From Rhodobacterales bacterium (GTDB taxonomy: Bacteria; Pseudomonadota; Alphaproteobacteria; Rhizobiales; Stappiaceae), in contig VIRH01000065.1 in the NCBI GenBank assembly GCA_008107755.1, forward strand, positions 1 to 64,000: DNA of 64,000 nt. Reading direction: 5' to 3'. Below, one piece after another: positions 1 to 8,070 of this stretch. Within the stretch, counting starts at the first letter, position 1; the number at the start of each line of letters is the position of its first letter. A program made the translations under genes and the position numbers. The notes beneath the pieces are model-generated. The model did no database searches. It was not told the origin of the DNA and saw nothing but the letters and a program-made list of their open reading frames with translations.

Positions 1-1
1 G

Positions 2-496
2 CCGGCGGTCGTCCTGTCCTATCGCCGGGACTACCCGGAGGGCACGCCGGAGGTGCTGCTGGTTCAGGATCTGCTTGCGCAGCTCGTTGAACAGGATCAG
101 TCACCTCTCAATACCGGCAACCTTCATTCCGGCAAGCTGCGCCTTCTTCCCCATTGCAGCGAGACTGTTCTGGGTCAGGTGGCCCAGGAGGGCTGGCGGA
201 AGGTGTTTGCCGCGTGCGGCCTTGCGGTCGAGATCCCCGCCACGGGCTGTTGCGGCATGGCGGGAACCTGGGGGCATGAGCTTGAGAACCGAAAGGCCTC
301 GCTGGAGATCTTCGCAAGATCCTGGAATGCGGCCGTCTCTGGCACCGATGATCCCGTCGCCGCCACAGGCTTTTCCTGCCGCTGCCAGACGGAGAAGGCT
401 ACCGGTCAGACACTCCGACATCCCGTCACAATCCTGCGCGGCCTCATCGAGGGATCGGCAGTTTCCGACACTATGAAAACTGCCGTTAAAACCTAG
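2..496 (+). CDS. FAD-linked oxidase / Fe-S reductase, C-terminal part (partial gene)
   Basis: This is the C-terminal about 165 residues of a gene that begins left of the window; the frame is open from base 2. Two cysteine-rich signatures are visible: an HCSE motif and, about 50 residues later, GCCGMAGTWGHE. The second is the CCG-type Fe-S/heterodisulfide-reductase-like domain that ends D-lactate/glycolate-oxidase-type FAD dehydrogenases (Dld/YdiJ-like). In such proteins the missing N-terminal part binds FAD and this part relays electrons to the respiratory chain. The ORF converges on the MarR gene at 559-1044. The substrate cannot be judged from this fragment. A link to the neighbouring catabolic cluster is possible but unproven. 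Confidence 0.7.
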   Translation, partial: PAVVLSYRRDYPEGTPEVLLVQDLLAQLVEQDQSPLNTGNLHSGKLRLLPHCSETVLGQVAQEGWRKVFAACGLAVEIPATGCCGMAGTWGHELENRKASLEIFARSWNAAVSGTDDPVAATGFSCRCQTEKATGQTLRHPVTILRGLIEGSAVSDTMKTAVKT

Positions 497-558
497 ATCC
501 GTAGGCGGCGCACAAGGCTTGCGCGCCTGTCAACAGAGATCGAATTCCGGTTCGGCGC

Positions 559-1044
559 CTACTGCATTTTCTTCAGGATGCGAAGCAACGATCGCCGTTC
601 CGACTGGGTCAGCGGCGCCAGAGTTTCCGTCGAGACGGCAATGCCGAGCGGCGCGTTTTTGCGGAAAAACGCCAGGCCTTCCGGGGTCAGGGAAATCTGC
701 TGCCTGCGCTTGTCGTCGGGATCCTTGCGCGCTTGCAGAAAACCGCGTGCCGAAAGGCGGTCGACGATGCCCTTCGTCGTGGCGACATCGAGCCCGACCG
801 TGCGCCCTAGCTTGTTCTGCGATACGGATTTGAGGTCCGAAAGCCGGGCCATCAGCGCGAACTGGGGCGGCGTCAGATCCGGTATCTGTTCGCCGAAGAT
901 GGCTGCGTTGCGCTGATAGGCCTTGCGCAGCAGGTAGCCGATCTGCTCCTCCAGAATATAGGCCTGTTCGGCCTCCTGGCGCTCGACGGGATCCTGGTTC
1001 CCGTCTGACGCCGTTTCCAGGGTGTTTTCGGCACGATCGCTCAC
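559..1044 (-). CDS. MarR-family transcriptional regulator
   Basis: A 161-residue MarR-type repressor. The winged helix-turn-helix lies at about residues 55-110, including PPQFALMARL, a recognition region ending DVATTKGIVDRL, and the wing DPDDKRRQQISLT; dimerisation helices flank it. The start is GTG, with AGGAG five bases upstream. It is the last gene of the leftward catabolic operon, 36 bp after livF. MarR proteins typically bind an aromatic ligand and release operator DNA. The three 20-bp dyads at 10501, 11484 and 11599 are the obvious candidate targets, which is inference. No copy of that dyad lies directly before this gene, so autoregulation would act through the 10.5-kb promoter. Confidence 0.85.
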   Translation of the reverse strand: MSDRAENTLETASDGNQDPVERQEAEQAYILEEQIGYLLRKAYQRNAAIFGEQIPDLTPPQFALMARLSDLKSVSQNKLGRTVGLDVATTKGIVDRLSARGFLQARKDPDDKRRQQISLTPEGLAFFRKNAPLGIAVSTETLAPLTQSERRSLLRILKKMQ

Positions 1045-1080
1045 ACTGTCTCCTAAAAAGCGTTTGAAACGCCAAGCAGC

Positions 1081-1782
1081 CTAAACTGAAAGGTATGCAT
1101 CGCGGATATCCGGCTGATTTTCAAGATCAGTAAATGTGCCGTCGAACTTCTTCTCCCCGCTTTCAAGGATAATGGCGCGATCTGCGACAATCCGTGCGAA
1201 ATGCAGGTTCTGTTCGGAGATGATGACGGTGAGCCCTTCCTCCTTGAAACGAAGGATCGTCTTCGCCATCTGCTCGACAATGACCGGTGCGATACCTTCC
1301 GATGGCTCGTCGAGCAGCAGCAGTTTCGGATTGCCCATCAGCGTTCGGGCGATGGTCAGCATCTGCTGCTCGCCGCCGGACATTGCCTTGCCGCGATTGT
1401 TGCGCCGTTCCCAGAGGTTCGGAAACAGTTCGAACAGAGCCTCGACGGTCCAGACCGGAGCGTCCTTGCGGGCCTTCTGTCGGCCGACTTCCAGATTTTC
1501 CAGTATGGTCAGATCCGAAAAGATCCGGCGTTCTTCCGGAACATATCCGAGGCCGAGACGTGCGATCTTGTGGGACGGCAGCGAGGTGATATCCGCACCG
1601 TCAAAGCTGACGCGACCGGATTTCGGGTGCACCAGCTGCATGATGGATTTCATGGTTGTCGTCTTGCCGGCCCCGTTTCGGCCCAGCAGTGCCACGACCT
1701 CGCCCCGGTTGATCGAGAAGTCCAGGTCGTTGAGGATATGGGCCTTGCCGTAGAAGCTGTTGAGTGCGGAGATCTCAAGCAT
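1081..1782 (-). CDS. livF: Branched-chain amino acid-type ABC transporter ATPase LivF
   Basis: A 233-residue ATPase of the LivF class: Walker A GRNGAGKTT, signature MSGGEQQML and Walker B LLLLDEPSEG. The start MLEIS at 1782 is preferred because it overlaps the livG stop by eight bases; the frame is open further upstream but enters livG. It powers the importer formed with LivG, the fused LivHM permease and the binding protein at 4508-5710. Liv-type importers also carry aromatic acids. Its position in an operon with a hydroxynicotinate-reductase-like enzyme suggests an aromatic or heteroaromatic carboxylate rather than leucine, but that is inference. Confidence 0.9.
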   Translation of the reverse strand: MLEISALNSFYGKAHILNDLDFSINRGEVVALLGRNGAGKTTTMKSIMQLVHPKSGRVSFDGADITSLPSHKIARLGLGYVPEERRIFSDLTILENLEVGRQKARKDAPVWTVEALFELFPNLWERRNNRGKAMSGGEQQMLTIARTLMGNPKLLLLDEPSEGIAPVIVEQMAKTILRFKEEGLTVIISEQNLHFARIVADRAIILESGEKKFDGTFTDLENQPDIRDAYLSV

Positions 1783-2548
1783 TGGCCTTCTCCTGCTCGT
1801 AGAGGGTGCCGCCACCGAGATAGACTTCCTGGACCTTCTCATTGTTGCGCACTTGAGAGGCTGTGCCATCGGCGATCAGGGCGCCCCGGTTCAGCACCAT
1901 GATGTGGTGGGCATGTGCGAAGACCACGTCCATGTCGTGCTCCGTGAAAAGTACGCTGAGGCCGCGGTCGCGCACAATGTCTGCGGTAAGCTGCATGAGA
2001 CGGATACGCTCGCGCGGCGCCATGCCGGCAGTCGGCTCGTCCATCAGCAGAAGTGTCGGCTCGTTGGCGAGCGCGATCGCCAGCTCCAGCCGCTTCAGAT
2101 CACCATAGGCAAGGATGGCGCAGGCACGGTCGGCTTGATCGGCCATGCCGACGATGTCCAGAAGCGCAAGCGCTTCTTCCCGGTATAGTCGATAGGCATA
2201 GGAGCGGATGGAGAAGATCCGGCGGTGATACGATATCAGTGCCATCTGCACGTTCTCCGCCACCGTCATGCTCTGATAGGTGCCGGTGATCTGGAATGTC
2301 CGGCCGACGCCCCGCCGCCAGATGTCTCGCGGAGGGCGTCCGGTGATGTTCTCGCCGTTGAGATAGACGGTACCGGAGGTCGGTTTCAGCTGGCCCATCA
2401 GCATGTTGAAGCATGTGGACTTGCCGGCGCCATTCGGGCCGATCAGGGCTTTCAGTTCCCCTGGAGCCACTTCGAAGTTGACGCCGTTCACGGCCTTCAC
2501 GCCTCCGAAGGCCCGTACCAGGTTTTCTACCTTGAGAACCGCCGTCAT
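1775..2548 (-). CDS. livG: Branched-chain amino acid-type ABC transporter ATPase LivG
   Basis: A 257-residue LivG-class ATPase: Walker A GPNGAGKST, signature YGDLKRLELAIAL (the degenerate LivG form) and Walker B LLLMDEPTAG, followed by the LivG-typical TEHDMDVVF switch region. It overlaps the livHM stop by four bases (ATGA) and the livF start by eight, so the three are translationally coupled. It pairs with LivF as the two nucleotide-binding subunits. Confidence 0.92.
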   Translation of the reverse strand: MTAVLKVENLVRAFGGVKAVNGVNFEVAPGELKALIGPNGAGKSTCFNMLMGQLKPTSGTVYLNGENITGRPPRDIWRRGVGRTFQITGTYQSMTVAENVQMALISYHRRIFSIRSYAYRLYREEALALLDIVGMADQADRACAILAYGDLKRLELAIALANEPTLLLMDEPTAGMAPRERIRLMQLTADIVRDRGLSVLFTEHDMDVVFAHAHHIMVLNRGALIADGTASQVRNNEKVQEVYLGGGTLYEQEKANA

Positions 2549-4407
2549 CGCGTGGTCTCCCCTGTCCAGCGCAGGCCGAGCCGTTCGCTGAGACCACGAA
2601 GTGTCCCGACGATGCCTGCAGGCGCGACGATCACGACGCCGATGATGAGAAGTCCGAGGATGAGCCGCCAGTATTCCAGGCGCGTCAGCCAGTCCTTGAC
2701 GCTTTCCATGAAGGCAGCGCCGACCACACCGCCCGACAAGGTTTTCACGCCGCCCAGGAAGACGACGATCAAGGCGTCGAAGCTTTTCTCGATTTCCAGT
2801 TCATTCGGAAAGACGGAGCCTTTCGAGAAGACGAAGAGACCGCCCGCCAGCCCGGCCATGGCGCCGGCTGTGGCAAAGGCAGCCCATTGCACATGTGTGA
2901 CGTTGATCCCGGTGGCGTCCGCCTGGCGGGCGCTGTCGCGGGTGGCGCGAAGCGAGTAGCCGAAAGGCGAATGGATAAGGTGGCGCAGGAAAATGATCCC
3001 GCCAACACCGACGATCAGCGTGAAGTAGTAATAGGTCGTCGTCCCCGAAAGCCAGGCGGAAGGCCAGATATTGACGAGGCCATCGTCGCCGCCCGTCACA
3101 TCGTACCACTGAAAGACCAGCGACCAGACAAGCTGGCTGAAGGCCAGGGTCAGCATGGCGAAATAGACGCCGCTCAGGCGGATGCAGAACCAGCCGAAGA
3201 CGACGGCAAGAAGGCCGGCCGCCAGCGGTGCGAACAGGAATGCCAGCTCCATCGGGCTGTCCGCATAAGTCACCAGTAGGGCTGCCGCGTAAGCACCGCC
3301 GCCGAAGAAGGCAGCGTGACCGAAGCTGACCATCCCGCCTGTGCTGAGCATGAACTGGAGGGATGCCGCGAACAGGCAGAAAATGAGTATGTCGGTCAGA
3401 AGCACCTGGGTGAAGTTGCTGCCGAACACGGGCACCAGTGCAAGTGCCAGGAAAAGAGCAGCGGCGAACAGGCGGCCGCGCACTCCGGCAGGTCGGATGG
3501 GCCGGTCCGGTTCCCCGGCCTGTCCATGTTCGCCGGCTTTTTCCTCCCGGCCGAAAAGACCGTAGGGCCGCACAAGCAGGACGATGGCCATGACGACATA
3601 CATCAACACGAGTGTTGATTGCGGCAGATAGGCGACGCCGAATACATTGAGGACCGAGATCAGGACCGAGGCAACGAATGCACCGACGATCGATCCCATG
3701 CCACCGATGACGACGACGACGAAGACGGCGGAAATGATGTTCAGATCCATCAGGAGATCCGCGCCGCCCTTGGGCAACTGGATCGCCCCGCCGAGGCCCG
3801 CCAGAGCCGACCCCAGAAAAAAGACGCCGGTGAACAGCCAGGACTGGTTGACGCCGAGGGCACCGACCATCTCGCGGTCCTGGGTTGCCGCGCGCACCAG
3901 AATGCCAACTCGCGTCTTGGAAATCAGCCACCACAGGCCAAGGAGGATGAAGGGCGTGATGACGATGAGCGCGAGGTCGTATTGCGGGATCGGTTCGCCC
4001 AGGATGCGCACGACCGACTTGAGGCCAGGCGCACGGGGGCCAAGCTGGTCTTCTGCGCCCCAGAACATGAGGGTCAGATCCTGGATCACGAGAATGACGC
4101 CGAAGGTCGCGACCAGCTGGAACAGCTCCGGTGCGCGGTAGACGGGACGTAGCACGCAGATTTCGATGATGATGCCGATCGCGCCGACAATCAGGCTCGA
4201 CAGCACGATGGAACCCCAGAAGCCGACGGCGCCGGGTAGTGATTGCATCAGCATCACACCGAAGTAGGCGCCGAGCATGTACAGCGATCCGTGCGCGAAG
4301 TTAACGATCCGGGTGACGCCGAATATCAGCGACAATCCGGAAGCGACGAGAAAAAGCGCCGCTGCATTTGCGAGCCCGGTCAGGAGCTGTGCCACAAAAA
4401 GACCCAT
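2545..4407 (-). CDS. Fused LivH-LivM ABC permease
   Basis: A 620-residue membrane protein joining two permeases that are usually separate. Residues 1 to about 290 are LivH-like (SGLSLIFGVTRIVNFAHG near the start, ending RPYGLFG). A charged linker of about 20 residues follows. From about 315 the protein is LivM-like (STGGMVSFGHAAFFGGGAYA, FGYSLRATRDSARQADATGI, and the ending LEYWRLILGLLIIGVVIVAPAG). The join is continuous with no frameshift sign. The fusion fixes the 1:1 stoichiometry of the two pore subunits. The second Liv system in this window (49.5-54 kb) keeps them separate. The start at 4407 gives a normal LivH N-terminus. Confidence 0.88.
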   Translation of the reverse strand: MGLFVAQLLTGLANAAALFLVASGLSLIFGVTRIVNFAHGSLYMLGAYFGVMLMQSLPGAVGFWGSIVLSSLIVGAIGIIIEICVLRPVYRAPELFQLVATFGVILVIQDLTLMFWGAEDQLGPRAPGLKSVVRILGEPIPQYDLALIVITPFILLGLWWLISKTRVGILVRAATQDREMVGALGVNQSWLFTGVFFLGSALAGLGGAIQLPKGGADLLMDLNIISAVFVVVVIGGMGSIVGAFVASVLISVLNVFGVAYLPQSTLVLMYVVMAIVLLVRPYGLFGREEKAGEHGQAGEPDRPIRPAGVRGRLFAAALFLALALVPVFGSNFTQVLLTDILIFCLFAASLQFMLSTGGMVSFGHAAFFGGGAYAAALLVTYADSPMELAFLFAPLAAGLLAVVFGWFCIRLSGVYFAMLTLAFSQLVWSLVFQWYDVTGGDDGLVNIWPSAWLSGTTTYYYFTLIVGVGGIIFLRHLIHSPFGYSLRATRDSARQADATGINVTHVQWAAFATAGAMAGLAGGLFVFSKGSVFPNELEIEKSFDALIVVFLGGVKTLSGGVVGAAFMESVKDWLTRLEYWRLILGLLIIGVVIVAPAGIVGTLRGLSERLGLRWTGETTR

Positions 4408-4445
4408 GACGATCCATCTATAAGAAACTTGGGTGAAGTCCGAGC

Positions 4446-4476
4446 CTGCCGCGCGCAGGGAGGGTGCGCGCGGCAG
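4446..4476 (-). other. Intercistronic hairpin between binding-protein and permease genes
   Basis: A perfect 11-bp GC-only stem (arms CTGCCGCGCGC and GCGCGCGGCAG, nine-base loop) lies just after the stop of the binding-protein gene and before livHM. There is no U-run, so it is more likely an mRNA-stabilising or attenuating element than a full terminator. It would raise binding-protein message relative to the membrane subunits, a common arrangement in ABC operons. The function is inferred. Confidence 0.55.
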
Positions 4477-4507
4477 AGCTTCGGCGGAAAATCAGTCTTG
4501 AAAAGGC

Positions 4508-5710
4508 TTATTCCGCGGGACGCATGGCCTTGATGTCCTCATCGGAGGGCATGTAGGCGACCGGTTCCTTGTATTCCCAGTCGACCATCACCCCTTTGCC
4601 GTCGTCAACGGCGGTCGTGCCGACATAGGCACCCATGGTGGACTGGTTGTCGATGTCACGGTAGACGATCTCGCCCATGGGCGTCTCGACCTTGAGGTCC
4701 TTGAAGGCTTCCAGCAGTGCATCGGTATCGGTAGAGCCGGCCTTGTCGATCAGAGCGGCAACGGTCTTCACAGTCATGTAGCCGACAAGCGAGCCGATCT
4801 TCGGCGTTTCGCCGGGGTAGGCGGCCTCATAGGCATTGACGAAATCCTTCGCCGGACCGTCCTCTACGCCGTACCAGGGATAGCCGGTGACGAACCAGCC
4901 TTCCGGTGCTTCGTCGCCGAGCGGCTCCAGATATTCCGGTTCACCGGTCAGGAGGCCGTACACCTTGCGGCCGTCGAAGACGCCGCGGGTCGAACCTTCG
5001 CGAACGAATTTCTGAAGGTCGGTACCAAAGGTGACGTTGAAGATGGCATCGGGCTTGGCAGCTTCAATTGCCTGCACTTCCGCGCCGGCGTCGATCTTGA
5101 AGAGAGCGGGCCATTGCTCGGTCACGAATTCCACTTCAGGCTTCAGCTTCTTCAGGTTGGTCTTGAAGGCTTCGACGGCAGCCGTTCCATAGGCGTAGTT
5201 CGGCGCGATCGTCGCATAGCGAACCGCGTCCGTCTTCGCGGCTTCCTCGGCCAGCATCGCTGCCTGGACGAAGGTGGAGGTGCGCAGGCGGAAGGTATAG
5301 GGATTGCCCGATTCCCAGACCAGGGCATCAGCCAGAGGCTCGGAGGCCAGGTAGATGTATTTCTTCTCGCCGGCGAGGGAGGAGATGGCGAGGCCGACGT
5401 TCGAGAGGATCGTTCCGGTCAGCATCACCACGCCGTCGCGTGTGATGAGCTCCTCGGCGATTTTCACCGCATCGCCCGGCTTGCCGTCGTCGTCGCGGAA
5501 GATGAATTCCAGCGGACGTTCCAGAACGCCGCCAGCCTCGTTGACTTCATCAAGCGCCAGCTCGATGCCCATCTTGTAGGGCTCGGCAAAAGCCGCCATG
5601 CGCTTGTAGTGGTTGATTTCGCCGATCTTGATGCTGTCTGCGGCGAATGCCGAACTTGCGACAGTCACAAGAGCCGCGGTCGCGGCCACGATAGTCTTGA
5701 TTTGTTTCAT
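4508..5710 (-). CDS. ABC transporter periplasmic substrate-binding protein (LivK-like)
   Basis: A 400-residue type-I periplasmic binding protein. A signal peptide spans about residues 1-23 (MKQIKTIVAATAALVTVASS, cleavage after AFA). The mature part starts ADSIKIGEINHYKRMAAF, followed by the family-typical GIELALDEVNEAGGVLERPLE segment. The start at 5710 (MKQIK) is chosen over a codon four residues earlier because it gives the proper basic n-region. It delivers substrate to the LivHM/LivG/LivF complex encoded downstream. The early part resembles the amide/urea/aromatic-acid branch rather than the leucine binder, so the ligand is open; the operon context suggests a pyridine carboxylate or related acid. 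Confidence 0.85.
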   Translation of the reverse strand: MKQIKTIVAATAALVTVASSAFAADSIKIGEINHYKRMAAFAEPYKMGIELALDEVNEAGGVLERPLEFIFRDDDGKPGDAVKIAEELITRDGVVMLTGTILSNVGLAISSLAGEKKYIYLASEPLADALVWESGNPYTFRLRTSTFVQAAMLAEEAAKTDAVRYATIAPNYAYGTAAVEAFKTNLKKLKPEVEFVTEQWPALFKIDAGAEVQAIEAAKPDAIFNVTFGTDLQKFVREGSTRGVFDGRKVYGLLTGEPEYLEPLGDEAPEGWFVTGYPWYGVEDGPAKDFVNAYEAAYPGETPKIGSLVGYMTVKTVAALIDKAGSTDTDALLEAFKDLKVETPMGEIVYRDIDNQSTMGAYVGTTAVDDGKGVMVDWEYKEPVAYMPSDEDIKAMRPAE

Positions 5711-5812
5711 GTCGTTCCTCAATCTGGTCGGTGATTTTGGCAGTCTTTTGCGACCGCTCTTTTTTGCAGTAGTCAGCGAAAGCCCGGCCGGTTTGTCCGG
5801 CTTCTGGTCGGG

Positions 5813-6880
5813 TCAGTCGTGATAGACGAAAGCGGGCGTTGTATTGGACGCGACGTCGTGCGTCCGCTCCCGCTCGATCATGTCGTTGATGCGTTTGCGA
5901 TAGACCATCGGTCCCTTGTCGATGGCAATACGGATCGGCCGGCGCTTGGCCGGGCGATCCTCTTCAAGCTGGATCGCCTCCAGGACCTCCTTGTCCTCCT
6001 GAAAGGCGATCCGGAACATGGCGTCGATACTGTCGGATGCCGTCTCGTCTTCGAGAGCCGTGTTGCGGAGATGCATCCATCGGTCGATTGTGTAGGAATC
6101 CGTGACCGGGGTCATGAAATGCAGGGCAAAAATCCGGTTGCCCTTGTTGCGCTCGTCCTCGGCGATGTTGTCGCGGGCCGGTGCGCTGCCGAAGTCGATC
6201 ACTGCGGTACACGGCGTGTAAAGGTAGTAATAGTGCCAGCGGTCGACATTCTCCGTGAAACCGCCGAACGTCTTGAAGAAGCCGATGGGTTCAGAATCCC
6301 GGATCCAACGCCAGGCGACGATGGCCTTGCCTTCGGTCGAGACATGCACGGGCACGTTCTCCGACGAGGCGTTGCCGAGCGTGGTCGGGTGCACGAAACT
6401 GACATGCGCCGGGTCAACGAGATTTTCCGCGACGTTCAGATAGTGGGATTTCAGATGCAGCGCGTCGCCCTGGTGGGCGGTCCAGGCGGGATCGTCGAAT
6501 TCCGGAATGCTGAAGATCTCCGACGGATCTGCCTTGTCCTTGTCTCCCATCCAGATCCAGACGATGTCATGGCGTTCCTCGACCGGAAAGGCGTCCACAT
6601 AGGCTGAGGCGGGCAGGTTGTTCTGCCCCGGGATGCGCACGCACTTGCCGTCGCAATCGAATGTCATGCCATGGTAGCCGCACTGGATATCGTCGCCGAT
6701 CCTGCGGCCCTTGGAAAGCGGAAGCAGCCGGTGCGGGCAGCGATCTTCGAGCGCGGCGACGGTGCCGTCGGCCTTGCGATACATCACGATATGCTCGTTG
6801 AGGATCGTGAAACGCCGCAGTTCCTGGTCGATCTCCGATGACCAGCCTGCGACGTACCAGGCGTTTCGCACAAATTCCAT
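5813..6880 (-). CDS. Rieske non-heme iron oxygenase, VanA-like
   Basis: A 355-residue Rieske oxygenase of the vanillate O-demethylase / toluenesulfonate monooxygenase type. The Rieske centre CPH...CGYH lies at about residues 47-69. The mononuclear iron site shows as DPAHVSFVH (D-x2-H-x4-H) in the middle, and the C-terminal half is the catalytic domain. No dedicated VanB-type reductase is adjacent; the ferredoxin-NADP reductase at 10603-11436 could supply electrons, perhaps through another ferredoxin. The gene sits between the transporter genes and the DUF1185 pair in the same leftward operon. It may demethylate or hydroxylate the imported compound; the substrate cannot be assigned. Confidence 0.82.
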   Translation of the reverse strand: MEFVRNAWYVAGWSSEIDQELRRFTILNEHIVMYRKADGTVAALEDRCPHRLLPLSKGRRIGDDIQCGYHGMTFDCDGKCVRIPGQNNLPASAYVDAFPVEERHDIVWIWMGDKDKADPSEIFSIPEFDDPAWTAHQGDALHLKSHYLNVAENLVDPAHVSFVHPTTLGNASSENVPVHVSTEGKAIVAWRWIRDSEPIGFFKTFGGFTENVDRWHYYYLYTPCTAVIDFGSAPARDNIAEDERNKGNRIFALHFMTPVTDSYTIDRWMHLRNTALEDETASDSIDAMFRIAFQEDKEVLEAIQLEEDRPAKRRPIRIAIDKGPMVYRKRINDMIERERTHDVASNTTPAFVYHD

Positions 6881-6904
6881 GGCTTTTCCCCTTTTGAGAA
6901 ATGG

Positions 6905-7489
6905 CTATCTCAGTCCGTCCACTCCAACGACAGCGTCATGTTCAAGCCCGCCGACCCGCGGCAGTGGGCGGCCCGTTGGCGCCAGGGCAATGGCAACAAG
7001 AATTTCGTCATCGCGCGGGCCATCGGCGATCCGCACCGGCATGCCGTCGAAATGGGAGCGGACGTAGGCCGCATCCTTGTGGCCGAGCGGGACATCAAGC
7101 ATGTCTCCCGGGCCACCCATCTTCTTGGATGAGGGCACGAGAGCCTTGCCCCCGCCGAGCACATCCCGCAGCGGCGCGCCGAGACGCGGGTGCAGGATGG
7201 CTGCCGCATGTTCGATCTCGCCCGCTTCGCCGACCATTGCCGCCTTGCCGTAACTCTGGATGGCCTCCGGCTTGAGGCCGCTCAAGGCGAGGCATCGACG
7301 CGCAAGCACGTCACCCAGATCCGCGCCCGTGACCATCAATTCCTCAAGATCCTCGGCAAACCGCCCCGCAAATGGATTCCGGATGAGAGCCGCGCAGCAG
7401 ACCCGGACCGCAGCCGGAACGACCTTCCGGCCGGCGTCCTGTTCGACAGCTTCCATCACCGTCACGAGTTTGCGGATCTTCACCGTCAT
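6905..7489 (-). CDS. DUF1185 / amino-acid-synthesis family protein (second of tandem pair)
   Basis: A 194-residue protein of the family annotated 'amino acid synthesis' (PF06684), whose biochemical role is unsettled. Conserved blocks visible in both tandem copies are IRNPFAG, a YGKAAMVGEAGEIEHAA-like stretch, VPSSKKMGGPG, YVRSHFDGMPVRIADGPRDDEILVA and a C-terminal RVGGL. The start is ATG at 7489, overlapping the stop of the first copy by four bases (ATGA); the frame is open much further upstream only as an antiphase shadow. Because the pair sits beside a reductase and a hydrolase for N-heterocycles, a role in ring opening or intermediate handling is possible. That is inference from context only. 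Confidence 0.75.
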   Translation of the reverse strand: MTVKIRKLVTVMEAVEQDAGRKVVPAAVRVCCAALIRNPFAGRFAEDLEELMVTGADLGDVLARRCLALSGLKPEAIQSYGKAAMVGEAGEIEHAAAILHPRLGAPLRDVLGGGKALVPSSKKMGGPGDMLDVPLGHKDAAYVRSHFDGMPVRIADGPRDDEILVAIALAPTGRPLPRVGGLEHDAVVGVDGLR

Positions 7490-8070
7490 CTCAGGCCGTC
7501 TTCCCCCTTGATCTCGGAGGCCTTCAGCCCGCCGACGCGGGCATGGATTCTGGGACCTGTCGTCATGACGAGCGCAAGCAGGATCTCGTCCGCTTTCGGG
7601 CCGTCCGCGAGGCCGATTTCCATGGCGTCGAAGTGGGAGCGCACATAGGAGGCATTGCAATGGGTTATCGGAACGTCCAGACGGGTGCCGGGGCCGCCGA
7701 CCTTTTTGGTCGAAGGGACGATCGCGTTTGAGGCGGGCAGGATTTCGCGCATCGAATAGCCGCCCGGCACATGCCACAGCGCGCCGTGTTCGAGTTCGCC
7801 GGCGGCTCCGACGATTGCGCCCTTGCCGTAGCCTTCCACGACGTCGGAATCCCCGCCGAGCGCCTTGACGATGTCTCTGGCCATGCTGACGCCCAGAGGC
7901 TTCAGATCATCCATGAAACCGGCGATGTCCTCGACGTAGGCTCCGGCGAAGGGGTTCTTGATCACGCAGAGCATGGCGGCGCGGCGCAGAGGCGTTGCCG
8001 CAACGGGGCCGCCTTCGTGGAAAATTTCCTCAAGGATGAGGGCAGTCTTGCGGATGATCGGTTCAGGCAC
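7486..8070 (-). CDS. DUF1185 / amino-acid-synthesis family protein (first of tandem pair)
   Basis: A 194-residue paralogue of the following gene, identical in length. Shared blocks: VIKNPFAGAY, GYGKGAIVGAAGELEHGA, VPSTKKVGGPGTRLDVP, YVRSHFDAMEIGLADGPKADEILLA and RVGGL. The start is GTG at 8070, overlapping the UPF0280 gene by eight bases. Two equal-length paralogues translated in tandem suggest a heteromeric complex. Histidines and Ser-Lys pairs in the shared blocks are candidate catalytic residues. The family has structures but no firmly established reaction known to me. Confidence 0.75.
   Translation of the reverse strand: MPEPIIRKTALILEEIFHEGGPVAATPLRRAAMLCVIKNPFAGAYVEDIAGFMDDLKPLGVSMARDIVKALGGDSDVVEGYGKGAIVGAAGELEHGALWHVPGGYSMREILPASNAIVPSTKKVGGPGTRLDVPITHCNASYVRSHFDAMEIGLADGPKADEILLALVMTTGPRIHARVGGLKASEIKGEDGLR

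Noticed and set aside
2801-3934. 377-codon open frame within the livHM gene, same strand, other phase
   Set aside because: Arg/Pro-rich translation typical of a shifted frame; the fused permease explains the region.
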